A stretch of DNA of 64,000 nucleotides, from the NCBI RefSeq assembly GCF_013385425.1, contig NZ_JACAQA010000004.1, forward strand, positions 132,679 to 196,678, read 5' to 3'. Positions within the stretch are counted from its first letter, which is position 1, and the number at the start of each line of letters is the position of its first letter. Below are positions 13,858 through 23,629 of this stretch, in pieces. A program made the position numbers and the translations under genes. The DNA comes from Pseudomonas gingeri (lineage in GTDB: Bacteria > Pseudomonadota > Gammaproteobacteria > Pseudomonadales > Pseudomonadaceae). Under the pieces are notes generated by a model that saw only the letters and a list, made by a program, of their open reading frames with translations, was not told the DNA's origin and ran no database searches.

Positions 13858-14334
13858 ATGCGCCGCAGTACTCACGGCTTTACCTTGGTCGAGTTGATGG
13901 TCACCCTTGCGGTCTTCGCGATCCTGGTGGCGATTGCCTTGCCGTCGTTCACCAGTTCGATCCAGGGTTCCGAGGCTGATACCGAGGCCAGCGACCTGGT
14001 CCGTGGTCTGAATTTCGCGCGGCTCGAGGCCATGAACCGAGGTGTTTCCGTACGTGTCCGGCCGACCACGGCCAACGCGGCCTGGACTACAGACCTGGGG
14101 GTTTTGCAGGTGTCGAGCGATGGCGCCAACCCCCAATACATTAGGATCGTACCGGCCATGACCAGCGGCGCGACCCTGGTGGTGACCTCCGGAGTAACCA
14201 CCCTCGATTTCAATAACCTGGGTGGCTTGTCCGTCCCCGGTTCCGCGGTGGTTTTCACCTATACGCTGGGCACACAAAGCCGCGTGATCAATGTGTGCCT
14301 CAATGGCCGGGTTTCATTGGGCGGAGGTTGTTGA
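13858..14334 (+). CDS. fimU: Minor type IV pilin FimU (GspH family)
   Basis: This 158-residue prepilin has a class III leader, MRRSTHG, before FTLVELMVTLAV, with the expected glutamate at mature position 5. The C-terminal half is the GspH domain with two late cysteines (VCLNGR and GGGC). Minor pilins form the priming complex at the tip of the fibre. It is the first gene of the plus-strand minor pilin operon, and its stop overlaps the pilV start by one base. Confidence 0.9.
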   Translation: MRRSTHGFTLVELMVTLAVFAILVAIALPSFTSSIQGSEADTEASDLVRGLNFARLEAMNRGVSVRVRPTTANAAWTTDLGVLQVSSDGANPQYIRIVPAMTSGATLVVTSGVTTLDFNNLGGLSVPGSAVVFTYTLGTQSRVINVCLNGRVSLGGGC

Positions 14335-14801
14335 TGCGACGGACGAGGAGTGCGAGGCAATCAGGGATGACCCTGGTGGAGGTGCTGATTTCGGTGCTGA
14401 TCCTCGCCATCGGCCTGCTGGGAGCGGCGGCGATTCAGCTCGATGCGCTGATCTACACGGACAGCTCGAAGATGAGAAGCCAGGCCAGCTTCATTGCCTA
14501 CGACATGATGGACCGTATCCGCGCCAATCCGGATGCGGACTACACCCTGGCCAGCGCCAAAGCTTCCACCGCAACGGCGGCTTCGACAGCAGCCCGTGAT
14601 GCCGATTTCTATGACTTCAAGACCAATATAAATAATTTTGCCGGGGTTAACGGGGATGGGAACATTGTCGTGAACGGCAGGGCGGTCACTATCGTCATCA
14701 ACTGGAGTGACCAGCGGGCGGCCAATATGGCCCACGACACGGCAAGTCCCAGTTTCACGCTTAATAGCCGCGTAGCAGTCGATCCGGTAGCCGGGCCATG
14801 A
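14334..14801 (+). CDS. pilV: Minor type IV pilin PilV
   Basis: This 155-residue prepilin has the leader MRRTRSARQSG before MTLVEVLISVLILAIGLLG, with glutamate at mature position 5. Methionine at +1 and the IGLLGAAAIQL helix are typical of PilV/GspI proteins. The start overlaps the fimU stop and the stop overlaps the pilW start (ATGA), so translation is coupled. A longer frame to 14295 overlaps fimU and is not supported. Confidence 0.9.
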   Translation: MRRTRSARQSGMTLVEVLISVLILAIGLLGAAAIQLDALIYTDSSKMRSQASFIAYDMMDRIRANPDADYTLASAKASTATAASTAARDADFYDFKTNINNFAGVNGDGNIVVNGRAVTIVINWSDQRAANMAHDTASPSFTLNSRVAVDPVAGP

Positions 14802-15508
14802 TCCGTCATAGCAGAGGCTTCGGCCTGATCGAGTTGATGATCGCCATCACCCTGGGACTGATCGTCGTCTTGGGGATTACCCAGATATTCGTCGCGGCCA
14901 AGAGTACCTATATCAGCCAGAACAAGGCCGCCGGCATGCAGGAGGATGCGCGCTTTATCCTCAGCAAGATGGTGCAGGAAATTCGTATGGTCGGCATGTT
15001 CGGCTGCCTGGCCACCAGCGCCATCAATACCACGGCGGCGGCGGATTTCCTGGCGATTGCCCCCACACCGATCACTTGGAACAGCGCCAGCAATACCCTG
15101 ACGCTGGTGACCGCCGATATCGGCGGCAATGGCGGGGCGCCGACCTGGACGATCGTTTCCGATTGTCGCAATACGGCGACGGCCACCCAGGGGGCAGCTA
15201 CTCCGGCCGCCGGGCAAATGGCCTTCCCCTTGCGCAAGCAGATCTATGCCTTCAGCAACAACCAGATTACCGTCGCCACCGGAGCCAGCCCGGCGGCTGG
15301 GCTGGTGAGCAATGTCAGGAGCTTCACCGTCTCCTTTGGTGTCGCGATATCCGCGACCGATATTGCTGTCAGCTCTTACAGCAGCAATCCCGCAGACCCG
15401 GCAACCATCCGCAGCGTGCGCCTGCAAATGACCCTGTACGATCCGCTTGGCCAGGTCGCCGATCAGCAGTACAGCGTGGTTGCGGCTCTGCGCAACCGGC
15501 TCCAGTAG
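14798..15508 (+). CDS. pilW: Minor type IV pilin PilW
   Basis: This 236-residue prepilin starts MIRHSRGFGLIELMIAITLG, with cleavage expected after the glycine and glutamate at +5. The size and the large beta-rich C-terminal domain fit PilW (GspJ-like). QVADQQYSVVAALRNR at the end is a family-like tail. It overlaps pilV by four bases and pilX follows after 11 bases. Confidence 0.9.
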   Translation: MIRHSRGFGLIELMIAITLGLIVVLGITQIFVAAKSTYISQNKAAGMQEDARFILSKMVQEIRMVGMFGCLATSAINTTAAADFLAIAPTPITWNSASNTLTLVTADIGGNGGAPTWTIVSDCRNTATATQGAATPAAGQMAFPLRKQIYAFSNNQITVATGASPAAGLVSNVRSFTVSFGVAISATDIAVSSYSSNPADPATIRSVRLQMTLYDPLGQVADQQYSVVAALRNRLQ

Positions 15509-15519
15509 GTGGACTTCGT

Positions 15520-16014
15520 ATGATGTGCTCGCCCCGAAAGCACCCAGGCTTGAGGTCCGGTCCGCAGCGTGGCATGGCGCTGTTGATCAGCCTGATATTC
15601 CTGTTGCTGTTGACCCTGATCGGCATTTCCTCCATGCGCAACGCGACGTTGCAGGAAAAGATGGCCGGGAGCGTGACCTTCCGCAATACCTCGTTCCAGA
15701 CTGCCGAGGCGGCGCTGCGCACCGGTGAAAGCGCGGTTCAGCAAAGTACCTACGTCCTGGCGGTGTGCACCACCAACGTCACCTGTGCGCCGCCGGCGGA
15801 GTCCGCCACGGTATCGGCCGCCGGGACCAATGGCACCTCGGGGGTGACCTGGATCGCCGCCGGCAGCGGCTTCTACGGGGTACAGAACCTAGGTACCACG
15901 ATGGCGGCGGTCAATGTGCCAAGCAATACCTCGGCGACCCTGTACCGCGTGACGGCAGTGGCCATCAACGGCAATTCGCGGTCAATTGTGGAGAGTGTCT
16001 ATGCCAAGTATTAA
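15520..16014 (+). CDS. pilX: Minor type IV pilin PilX
   Basis: This 164-residue prepilin has a long basic leader ending QRG, then MALLISLIFLLLLTLIGISSMRNATLQEKMAG. Mature position 5 is isoleucine rather than glutamate, as expected for PilX, the GspK-like subunit. The helix and AGSVTFRNTSFQTAEAAL segment match the PilX_N family. The pilY1 start lies inside its last codons. ATG triplets at 15520 and 15523 are both possible. Confidence 0.9.
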   Translation: MMCSPRKHPGLRSGPQRGMALLISLIFLLLLTLIGISSMRNATLQEKMAGSVTFRNTSFQTAEAALRTGESAVQQSTYVLAVCTTNVTCAPPAESATVSAAGTNGTSGVTWIAAGSGFYGVQNLGTTMAAVNVPSNTSATLYRVTAVAINGNSRSIVESVYAKY

Positions 16015-19000
16015 GGCCCGCGAAAGCCGTTTTTCAGCTTGGTCGCGGCGGCTTGTCGGCGCCTTGCTGGGGCTTTATCTGGCGGCGCCGGTGTATGCGT
16101 TCACGCCTTCGGACTCACCGCTGTTGAGCGCGGCGGCGGTGGCGCCGAACGTGATGCTGCTGGTGGACGACTCCGGCAGCATGGACAACCTGATCTGGGC
16201 CACGGGTTTCGATCAGACGAAGGTCCCCCTGCAGGTCTACAACTGCTATTCCTATTCCAATTGCGGCAGCCTGCAGACACTGGACATGACCAGTGACAAC
16301 CAGTTCATCGGCAATCTGTATCCGGGTAGTTGCCCGTCCGGTTACAGCGGTTTCACCTTGTCGACCAGCAAAAACGCGAGTGTTTACTGCCTGAAGTTGC
16401 CGGACCCGTTGGGGGGCGGCAATACGCGGATCTCCAACAAGTATCTTTACTATCTGATCACCCAGATGACGTCCCTGCAAAAGGACTACACCGACGGAAC
16501 GATTCCCACCGATTACCGGATCAACGTCGCGCGTAACGTGGCCTCGTCGCTGGTAACCAACAACCGCAACCTGCGTATCGGCCTGGCAACCTTCAACCCG
16601 CCGAGTTACTACGACCCGGGGCCCGGCGGTTATATCGTTCGCTCGATCAGCGACCTGTCTCCGGTCAGTGGCACGGTGACGCAGGCCCAGGCCGATACGA
16701 ACTACAACAACCTGCTGTCCTCGATCGGCACGCTGCGTTCGATCGCCAACACCCCGCTGGCCGAGACCTACTATGAGATCACCCGCTATTTTCGCGGCAT
16801 GACGCCGTACTACAACTCATCGCCCAGCACCTATACCAGCCCGATTCAGTATCGTTGCCAGAAAAACTACGGCGTGGTGGTCACCGATGGTTTGCCAACC
16901 TACGATCGTACCTTCCCGACGAACGATCCCCAGGCCCAGGGCGGCCCCCCCTCACTGCCAAACTGGGATGGCGTCGTCGATGGCAATAACCCCAACGGCG
17001 ACAATGAAGGGGATACCCTGTACCTCGACGATCTCGCCAAGTTCGCCTACGACATCGATATGCGTTCCGCGGGTAACGACGCAGCCGGGAAGAGCTGGGA
17101 CAGCCCCGACTTTCCCAAGCAGAACATGTTTACCTACACCGTGGGGCTGACGGCCAGCAACCAGATGCTCGCCAACTCGGCCAACTACGGTCACGGCAAA
17201 TACTACCTGGCCATCGACCAGGCCGGCTTGAGCACGGCGCTGTCGTCGGCCTTCAGCGATATCACCTCCAAGGCCGGTTCCGGCGGCGGCGGGGCGTCCA
17301 ATTCGGCGAGCGCGGGGACCGCGACGAGTTATTTCCAGAGCGCCTACGACCCCAAGGACTGGCGCGGCACGATCAAGTCCTATGGCCTCAATACCAATGG
17401 CACGGTCAATCTCTCGGCGGTCAACTGGACGACCGACAGCACTATCCTTCCGGGGGCTACCCCACCGCTGTATCAATCCTGGAATACCACCAGCAACGCT
17501 GCGATCAGCCTGGCATTCACGGGTTTTTCCACAACGCAGCAGGCCACCCTCAACCTGAACCTGCCCACGGGTATCCTCGGCACCGATCTGGTGGAGTGGA
17601 GCAAAGGCACCAACAAGACGGGTTTGAAGGTGCGTACCGTGTTGCTCGGCGATATCATCAATTCGCCGGTGGTGGTGGCGTTGCCAACCGCGCAGACCGC
17701 CTCCGATCTGGTGGGCGACAGCAGCTATACCAGCTACCTGGCCACCAAGGCCACGGGGATGAACAGCAGTCTGGTGGTCAATGCCAACGACGGCTTCTTC
17801 AGTGTCATCGACGCGACCAAGGGTACCCGGCTCTATGCCTATATGCCTTCCAGCGTGTTGCCTTCACTGCACTTCATTTCGGACCCGGCTTATGCCGGCG
17901 GCACCGGGCACAAATTTCTCAACGACGGTCAGGTGGGGGTCTACGATGCCCAGTTCAGCAACAGTGCCTGGAAGACCGTGGCCCTGGGCGGCGTCGGGGC
18001 CGGCGGCAAGGCCTTCTACGCGGTCCAGCTGTACGATGCGTCGGCCGGCAACGTGTATAACGCCCTTTGGGAAATGCGTGCCCCGGATACGCCTAACACT
18101 GGCAACGCCTTCAATGACTTGGGGTACGCCTATGCCAAACCCGAAGTGGCGAAGCTCTCCGATGGCCGCTGGGCGGCGTTCATCGCCAATGGCTATGGCA
18201 GCAACTCCGGGGTGGCGGCCTTGTATGTCGTGGATATTCGCGACGGTTCGCTGATCAGCAAAATAGTGGTCAACACCAGTGACACCACCAATGGCCTGTC
18301 CTCGGTGAAGTTGAGCGTGAACGCGCAAAACGTGGTGCAGGCTGCCTACGGCGGCGATCTCAAGGGAAACCTGTGGAAATTCGACTTGAGTGCCACATCG
18401 CCCTCCGGCTGGGGCCTGGCCTTTGCCGGCAGTCCGCTGTTCACGGCGCCGGGCACCACCACCCAGCCGATCACCGCACAGCCGCTGCTGGCGGCCAACC
18501 CGGCTGGTGGCACCATGGTGTTTTTTGGTACCGGCAAGTTCAACGAGACCGCGGACAAGCTGAGCAAGGCCGTACAAGGCTTCTATGCCGTCTGGGATGC
18601 CGGCGGCAGCACCGGGCAATGGACTGTCAGTAACCTGCAAGCCCAGTCGATTACCGGGCTGTTCACCTCCAACGGCATCCAGTTCTTCACCACCAGCACC
18701 AACGCCGTGACCTATCCGACGCAAAAGGGTTGGTACCTGCCGCTGATCTACAACAACGTCGCGGCCGGCGAGCGGGTGATCTACCCGGCACAGATCACCC
18801 TCGGTCGGATCATTTTCACCACCGCAGCGGTGGATACCACCGACCCTTGCGTCAGTTTCGGTACCGGCAAGGTGGTGGAATTGGATGCGTTTACCGGCAA
18901 GATGCTCAGCTATCCAGTGCTCGATACCAACGGCAGTGGTGTGGTTGATGCCAACGATCTGCAATCCAGCGGCTTTATCTTTTCTGTCGGTATTCCGAAT

Positions 19001-19123
19001 CTGACGAGTATCCTCAACCAATCCACCGCCAAGATTTTCAGCGACTCCAGTGGCGGCACGACCTCCATGGCGGAAAAGGGTGGTGGTGGCAGTCGGCGGA
19101 TCATGTGGCGACAAATTCAATAG
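16001..19123 (+). CDS. pilY1: Type IV pilus tip adhesin and biogenesis factor PilY1
   Basis: This 1040-residue exported protein has a signal peptide ending near VYA (about residue 32). Near residue 50 it shows VDDSGSMD, a metal-ion-dependent adhesion site of von Willebrand A type. The C-terminal half (about 560-1000) is the PilY1/PilC beta-propeller. Close to residues 974-986, DTNGSGVVDANDL resembles the calcium-binding loop of P. aeruginosa PilY1. PilY1 works with the minor pilins in pilus assembly and adhesion. The ATG at 16001 overlaps pilX by 14 bases; a GTG at 15986 is less likely. Confidence 0.93.
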   Translation: MPSIKARESRFSAWSRRLVGALLGLYLAAPVYAFTPSDSPLLSAAAVAPNVMLLVDDSGSMDNLIWATGFDQTKVPLQVYNCYSYSNCGSLQTLDMTSDNQFIGNLYPGSCPSGYSGFTLSTSKNASVYCLKLPDPLGGGNTRISNKYLYYLITQMTSLQKDYTDGTIPTDYRINVARNVASSLVTNNRNLRIGLATFNPPSYYDPGPGGYIVRSISDLSPVSGTVTQAQADTNYNNLLSSIGTLRSIANTPLAETYYEITRYFRGMTPYYNSSPSTYTSPIQYRCQKNYGVVVTDGLPTYDRTFPTNDPQAQGGPPSLPNWDGVVDGNNPNGDNEGDTLYLDDLAKFAYDIDMRSAGNDAAGKSWDSPDFPKQNMFTYTVGLTASNQMLANSANYGHGKYYLAIDQAGLSTALSSAFSDITSKAGSGGGGASNSASAGTATSYFQSAYDPKDWRGTIKSYGLNTNGTVNLSAVNWTTDSTILPGATPPLYQSWNTTSNAAISLAFTGFSTTQQATLNLNLPTGILGTDLVEWSKGTNKTGLKVRTVLLGDIINSPVVVALPTAQTASDLVGDSSYTSYLATKATGMNSSLVVNANDGFFSVIDATKGTRLYAYMPSSVLPSLHFISDPAYAGGTGHKFLNDGQVGVYDAQFSNSAWKTVALGGVGAGGKAFYAVQLYDASAGNVYNALWEMRAPDTPNTGNAFNDLGYAYAKPEVAKLSDGRWAAFIANGYGSNSGVAALYVVDIRDGSLISKIVVNTSDTTNGLSSVKLSVNAQNVVQAAYGGDLKGNLWKFDLSATSPSGWGLAFAGSPLFTAPGTTTQPITAQPLLAANPAGGTMVFFGTGKFNETADKLSKAVQGFYAVWDAGGSTGQWTVSNLQAQSITGLFTSNGIQFFTTSTNAVTYPTQKGWYLPLIYNNVAAGERVIYPAQITLGRIIFTTAAVDTTDPCVSFGTGKVVELDAFTGKMLSYPVLDTNGSGVVDANDLQSSGFIFSVGIPNLTSILNQSTAKIFSDSSGGTTSMAEKGGGGSRRIMWRQIQ

Positions 19124-19135
19124 GGAAGGCGGTGT

Positions 19136-19534
19136 ATGCAAAAAATCTCCAAGGGCTTCACCTTGATCGAGCTCATGATCGTCGTCGCCATTGTCGCTAT
19201 CCTGGCGGCGGTGGCTTATCCCAGTTACAGCGAATATGTGAAGCGCACGCACCGTTCGGAGATTGCTGGGCTGTTGTCCGAGCAGACCCAGAATCTTGAG
19301 CGGTTCTACTCGAAGAACGGTACCTATTCGGGGGCGACGGTCAGTGCCGGCAATACCTATTACACAATTACCCCGACCCTGAATGCCCAGGATTTCACCC
19401 TGGCGGCGACGGCGGCGCCCGGGTCGATGATGGTTGGTGACAAGTGTGGTGGTTTCACTATTACTAATACCGGCGCGCTTACCAATCCAGGGGCAACCGC
19501 GGGGTTGACGAGCAAAGATTGCTGGGGGCGCTGA
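19136..19534 (+). CDS. pilE: Minor type IV pilin PilE
   Basis: This 132-residue prepilin starts [31 protein letters not shown], with cleavage after the glycine and glutamate at +5. The globular part has the [11 protein letters not shown] segment typical of PilE-like minor pilins and two cysteines (DKCGG, KDCWG) that probably form the disulfide loop. It begins 12 bases after pilY1, so no pilY2 gene lies between them, unlike in P. aeruginosa. Confidence 0.92.
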   Translation: MQKISKGFTLIELMIVVAIVAILAAVAYPSYSEYVKRTHRSEIAGLLSEQTQNLERFYSKNGTYSGATVSAGNTYYTITPTLNAQDFTLAATAAPGSMMVGDKCGGFTITNTGALTNPGATAGLTSKDCWGR

Positions 19535-19589
19535 CCGCCGCTTTCCAGGGCGCAGCCCGCACCGGTTTCTTTTTCTGTTGGATGACTCG

Positions 19590-20690
19590 ATGGCAACGCA
19601 ACAACACGTGGTAATTATCGGCGGTGGCGTGATTGGCCTGCTGACTGCCTTCAATCTGGCCGCCGAGGTCGGGAAAGTGACGCTGCTGGACCGCTCCGGC
19701 CTTGGCCAGGAGTCTTCCTGGGCCGGCGGCGGTATCGTTTCTCCGCTGTACCCTTGGCGCTACAGCCCTGCGGTCACGGCCCTGGCCCATTGGTCCCAGG
19801 ACTTTTATCCGCAACTGGGCGAGCGCTTGTTCGCCGCCACCGGTGTCGATCCCGAGGTTCACACCACCGGCCTGTACTGGCTCGACCTGGACGACGAAGC
19901 CGAGGCCCTGGCCTGGGCCGAACGTGAGCAGCGTCCCCTGAGCGCGGTGGATATCTCGGCGGTTCACGATGCGGTACCGGTGATGGGCGACGGTTATTCT
20001 CGGGCCATCTACATGGCCGATGTCGCCAATGTGCGTAATCCGCGCCTGGTGAAATCCCTCAAGGCAGCCTTGCAGGCCTTGCCCAATGTGACGATTCGCG
20101 AGCAGTGCGAAGTCGCCGGGTTTCTCCGTGAAGGCGAGCGCGTGGTCGGCGTACGCACGGCCACGGGTGAGCTGCGTGCCGATCAGGTCGTGCTCTCGGC
20201 GGGTGCCTGGAGCGGCGAACTCTTGGGCAGCTTGGGGCTGGCGCTGCCGGTCGAGCCGGTCAAGGGCCAGATGATCCTCTACAAGTGCGCGGCGGATTTT
20301 CTCTCGAGCATGGTCCTGGCGAAAGGCCGTTATGCGATTCCCCGGCGTGACGGGCATATCCTGGTGGGCAGCACGCTGGAGCATGAAGGCTTCGACAAGA
20401 CGCCGACGCTGTCGGCGCTGGAAAGCCTCAAGGCCTCGGCGGTCGAGTTGATTCCTGCGTTGGCGCAGGCTGAGGTGGTCGGGCATTGGGCGGGATTGCG
20501 CCCGGGTTCGCCCGAGGGGATTCCCTATATCGGCCGGGTGCCGGGGTTCGAGGGGCTATGGCTGAACTGCGGGCATTTTCGCAACGGACTGGTGCTGGCG
20601 CCGGCGTCCTGCCAGCTGTTTGCCGATCTGTTGCTGGGACGCGAGCCGATCATCGATCCGGCGCCTTATGCGCCCGAGGGCCGGATCTGA
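19590..20690 (+). CDS. thiO: Glycine oxidase ThiO (FAD-dependent)
   Basis: This 366-residue flavoprotein of the D-amino-acid oxidase fold supplies iminoglycine for the thiamine thiazole ring. The FAD-binding GGGVIGLLTAFNL lies near residues 10-22. ESSWAGGGIVSPLYPWRY and the C-terminal GHFRNGLVLAPAS match ThiO. I chose the ATG at 19590; the TTG at 19578 adds four residues. It is convergent with pilR, with only three bases between the stops. Confidence 0.92.
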   Translation: MATQQHVVIIGGGVIGLLTAFNLAAEVGKVTLLDRSGLGQESSWAGGGIVSPLYPWRYSPAVTALAHWSQDFYPQLGERLFAATGVDPEVHTTGLYWLDLDDEAEALAWAEREQRPLSAVDISAVHDAVPVMGDGYSRAIYMADVANVRNPRLVKSLKAALQALPNVTIREQCEVAGFLREGERVVGVRTATGELRADQVVLSAGAWSGELLGSLGLALPVEPVKGQMILYKCAADFLSSMVLAKGRYAIPRRDGHILVGSTLEHEGFDKTPTLSALESLKASAVELIPALAQAEVVGHWAGLRPGSPEGIPYIGRVPGFEGLWLNCGHFRNGLVLAPASCQLFADLLLGREPIIDPAPYAPEGRI

Positions 20691-20693
20691 GGC

Positions 20694-22043
20694 TTAATCC
20701 AGCCCGAGCTTCTTGAGCCGATAGCGCATCGAACGAAACGACAGGTTCAAGCGCTGGGCCGCCGCCGTGCGGTTCCAGCGGGTTTCCTCCAGGGCCTGGA
20801 GAATAAGCTTGCGCTCGATGCTCTCCAGGTAATCTTCCAGATTGTCGATCTGCGCCAGGCTCGGTTCGCCGACTTGCATGGTGCTCCCGCCACCCTCGGC
20901 CAGACGCAGGTCGCCGGCTTCGATCTGTTCGTTTTCACACAGGGTGTAGGCCCGCTCGAGCATGTTCTCCAATTCCCGCACGTTGCCGGGAAAGCGGTAG
21001 CCCTTGAGCGTATCCAGCGCCAGCGGATGCAGGCGAGCCGCCGGCATGCCGCTACCCGAGGCCAGTCGATTGAGGACATTGGTGGCCAGGGGCTCGATAT
21101 CGTCGCGGCGCTCACGCAAGGATGGCACCCGTAATTCAATGACATTCAATCGATAGTAGAGGTCCTGACGAAAACGCTCGGCACTGACCTCAGCGTTCAG
21201 GTCCTTGTGGGTGGCGCAGAGGATGCGCACATCGACGATTTCCTCCTGCTGGCCGCCGACACTGCGCACGGCCTTTTCCTGGATGGCGCGCAGCAGTTTG
21301 ACCTGCATCGCCAGCGGCAAATCGGCGACTTCATCGAGAAACAGCGTGCCGCCATTGGCCGCCTGGAACAGCCCCGGTTTGTCCTCCACCGCGCCAGTAA
21401 AGCTGCCTTTGCGATGACCGAAAAATTCGCTTTCCATCAGTTCTGTCGGAATCGCCCCACAGTTCACCGGTACGAACGGCCGTTCGGCACGTGGTCCCTG
21501 TTCATGGATCAGCCGCGCCACCAGCTCCTTGCCGCTGCCCGACTCGCCGCTGATATACACCGGTGCCTGGCTGCGGGCCAGTTTGTCGATCTGCTTGCGC
21601 AGGGCGCGCATGGGCAGTGAATCCCCCAGCAGCCGGCTGTCGATGGACGGCGGCTTGCCACCGCTGGTGGGCAAACGCAGGGCGCTGGCGACCAGTTCCC
21701 GCAGGCGGGCCAGGTCCACCGGTTTGGTCAGGAAGTCGAAGGCACCGGACTTCAGGGCGTTGATCGCGGTGTCGAGGCTGCCATAGGCGGTGATCATCGC
21801 CACTGGCAGTTGGGGATAACGTTGCTGGATATGCTGCACCAGCTCAAGGCCGGTGCCGTCCGGCAGGCGCATATCGGTCAGGCACAGGTCGAAGTTTTCC
21901 TGGGCCAGCTTTTCCCGGGCTTGCGCCACATTGCGCGCGCTGCTGGTGTCGAGTTTCATCCGGCCCAGGGTTATTTCCAGGAGTTCGCGGATATCCGGTT
22001 CATCGTCGACGATCAGGATCTTCTGCCGTGGGCTCATGTTCAA
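20694..22043 (-). CDS. pilR: Sigma-54-dependent response regulator PilR
   Basis: This 449-residue NtrC-type regulator has a receiver domain with phospho-acceptor D57 (LTDMRLPDG). The AAA+ domain has GESGSGKE as its P-loop and GSFTGA as its sigma-54 contact loop. A Fis-type helix-turn-helix lies at the C-terminus. PilR activates pilA with RpoN; a strong sigma-54 promoter is present upstream of pilA in this window. The start could also be the ATG two codons in. It overlaps pilS by four bases. Confidence 0.95.
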   Translation of the reverse strand: MNMSPRQKILIVDDEPDIRELLEITLGRMKLDTSSARNVAQAREKLAQENFDLCLTDMRLPDGTGLELVQHIQQRYPQLPVAMITAYGSLDTAINALKSGAFDFLTKPVDLARLRELVASALRLPTSGGKPPSIDSRLLGDSLPMRALRKQIDKLARSQAPVYISGESGSGKELVARLIHEQGPRAERPFVPVNCGAIPTELMESEFFGHRKGSFTGAVEDKPGLFQAANGGTLFLDEVADLPLAMQVKLLRAIQEKAVRSVGGQQEEIVDVRILCATHKDLNAEVSAERFRQDLYYRLNVIELRVPSLRERRDDIEPLATNVLNRLASGSGMPAARLHPLALDTLKGYRFPGNVRELENMLERAYTLCENEQIEAGDLRLAEGGGSTMQVGEPSLAQIDNLEDYLESIERKLILQALEETRWNRTAAAQRLNLSFRSMRYRLKKLGLD

Positions 22044-23629
22044 CTCTGTTTACGTGCGTGAGCGAAGGTGATGCGAAAGCAACTGCCGCCTTGGCGTACC
22101 GAGTAGTCTAGGCGCGCCTGGTTGCTTTCGCATAGCTCGCGGGACAGGTAGAGGCCAAGGCCGGTGCCCTGGCTCTCGGTGGTGAAGAACGGTTCGAACA
22201 GGTGCTGGCGCTGCTCGGCGGCGACGCCGGGGCCGTTATCCAGGACTTCCAGGGTCGGCAGCCCGTTGTTCGGGTCCACTGCCAAGGTCAGCCAGACCTG
22301 CGCCAGCTCATGCAACTGGGCGCTGTAGCGCAGGCCGTTTTCCAGCAGGTTGTTCAGCACCTGGGTCAGTTGCAGCGGATCGGCGCGGGTCTGCAGGGAC
22401 GCGTCGTCGATCTGCAGGTGCAGGCACTGTTTGGGCCGGGAACGCTCGCGCCATTCGTTGACAAAGGCCTGCAGCCACTCATTGAGGTCGAGCAGTTGCG
22501 CTTGCGTCTGGCGCCGCCGGGACAGCTGGAGCACGTTCTCGATCACCAGGTTCATGCGTTTGGACTGGTCCTGGATGATCTGCGTGAGACGGCGGTCCGC
22601 CTCCGGCATCTGCTCCGACTCCTGTAGCAGTTGGGCGGCGTGGCTGATGGCGCCCAATGGGTTACGGATCTCATGGGCAATCCCGGCGGTCAGGCGCCCG
22701 AGGGCCGCGAGCTTGAGCTGCTGGGCCTGCTGGGCGATCTGCGACAGGTCTTCGAGGAAGACCAGTGTCTGGGTCTGCTCGCCGCGCTTGAGCGCGATAA
22801 AGCTGGGCTGCAGGATCGGCCCGGCGCCGAGGATCTTCAGGCTTTGCGGGCGCAGTATCGGATTGCGTTGCCAGACTTGCAGGCGCTCGACCAATTCCAG
22901 GGAATAGGCGTCGAGCACATGACCGTTCAGGTCCTGCTCCCCCATCAGCGTCAGCGCCCCCTGGTTGGCGAGCTGCACCCGGTGTTGTTCGTCGAGTACC
23001 AGGATGCCGGTGCGCATGCGTTGCAGGATCAGGGCGTTGAGCTCTTCCAGATTGGTGACGTCGCTGGCGCGTTGTTCGGCGAGGTTTTCGCTCACCGCCA
23101 GCAACCGGGTCAGACCCTGCACCAGAACCGCGGCAGCGAAGCACAAGATGCCCAGCAAACCGGCCTGCACGTAATAGCCGGCGGCGGCCGGGCGGCTGAA
23201 GCTCAGGTAGAAGGTCAGGTAAATGATGCCGATGGCCGCGACGGCGGCGATCAGCAGGCCGATGCGGCCGCGCAGCAGTACGTTGCTGATGGCCACGGAG
23301 GCGATCAGCAGGTTGCCGATGCCGCTCGGTGCGCCGCCGGCGGCATAGAACAGGCCGGACAGCATCACCGCATCCGCCAGTGCCAGGATAAAGACCTGGC
23401 CCTGGCGCCTGGGGTTTTCCAGCAGGGCCACCACCAGGATATTCAGGATCAGGTAGATCCAGCTACCGGTGCGGAACAGTTCGCCGTCGGTCAGCTCCAG
23501 CAGTTTGTCGTCCATCTTGCTGGAGATCAGCAAGACCAGGGCGATACCGATGCTCAGACGGTAAAGGTGATAAAGCCGTAGCAGGCGCTGGGCCTGGGCA
23601 CCGCCGAGACTGAAGGTCTCAGCGCTCAC
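22040..23629 (-). CDS. pilS: Sensor histidine kinase PilS
   Basis: This 529-residue membrane kinase has about six hydrophobic segments (residues 25-180), then a PAS-like region. The HisKA box is AGIAHEIRNPLGAISHAAQLL, and the ATP-binding domain has the N box (NNLLENGLRYS), DNGPGV and GTGLGLYL motifs. It phosphorylates PilR, encoded just downstream with a four-base overlap. In P. aeruginosa PilS senses PilA levels in the membrane. A small PP0621-family gene overlaps its 5' end. Confidence 0.95.
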   Translation of the reverse strand: MSAETFSLGGAQAQRLLRLYHLYRLSIGIALVLLISSKMDDKLLELTDGELFRTGSWIYLILNILVVALLENPRRQGQVFILALADAVMLSGLFYAAGGAPSGIGNLLIASVAISNVLLRGRIGLLIAAVAAIGIIYLTFYLSFSRPAAAGYYVQAGLLGILCFAAAVLVQGLTRLLAVSENLAEQRASDVTNLEELNALILQRMRTGILVLDEQHRVQLANQGALTLMGEQDLNGHVLDAYSLELVERLQVWQRNPILRPQSLKILGAGPILQPSFIALKRGEQTQTLVFLEDLSQIAQQAQQLKLAALGRLTAGIAHEIRNPLGAISHAAQLLQESEQMPEADRRLTQIIQDQSKRMNLVIENVLQLSRRRQTQAQLLDLNEWLQAFVNEWRERSRPKQCLHLQIDDASLQTRADPLQLTQVLNNLLENGLRYSAQLHELAQVWLTLAVDPNNGLPTLEVLDNGPGVAAEQRQHLFEPFFTTESQGTGLGLYLSRELCESNQARLDYSVRQGGSCFRITFAHARKQS

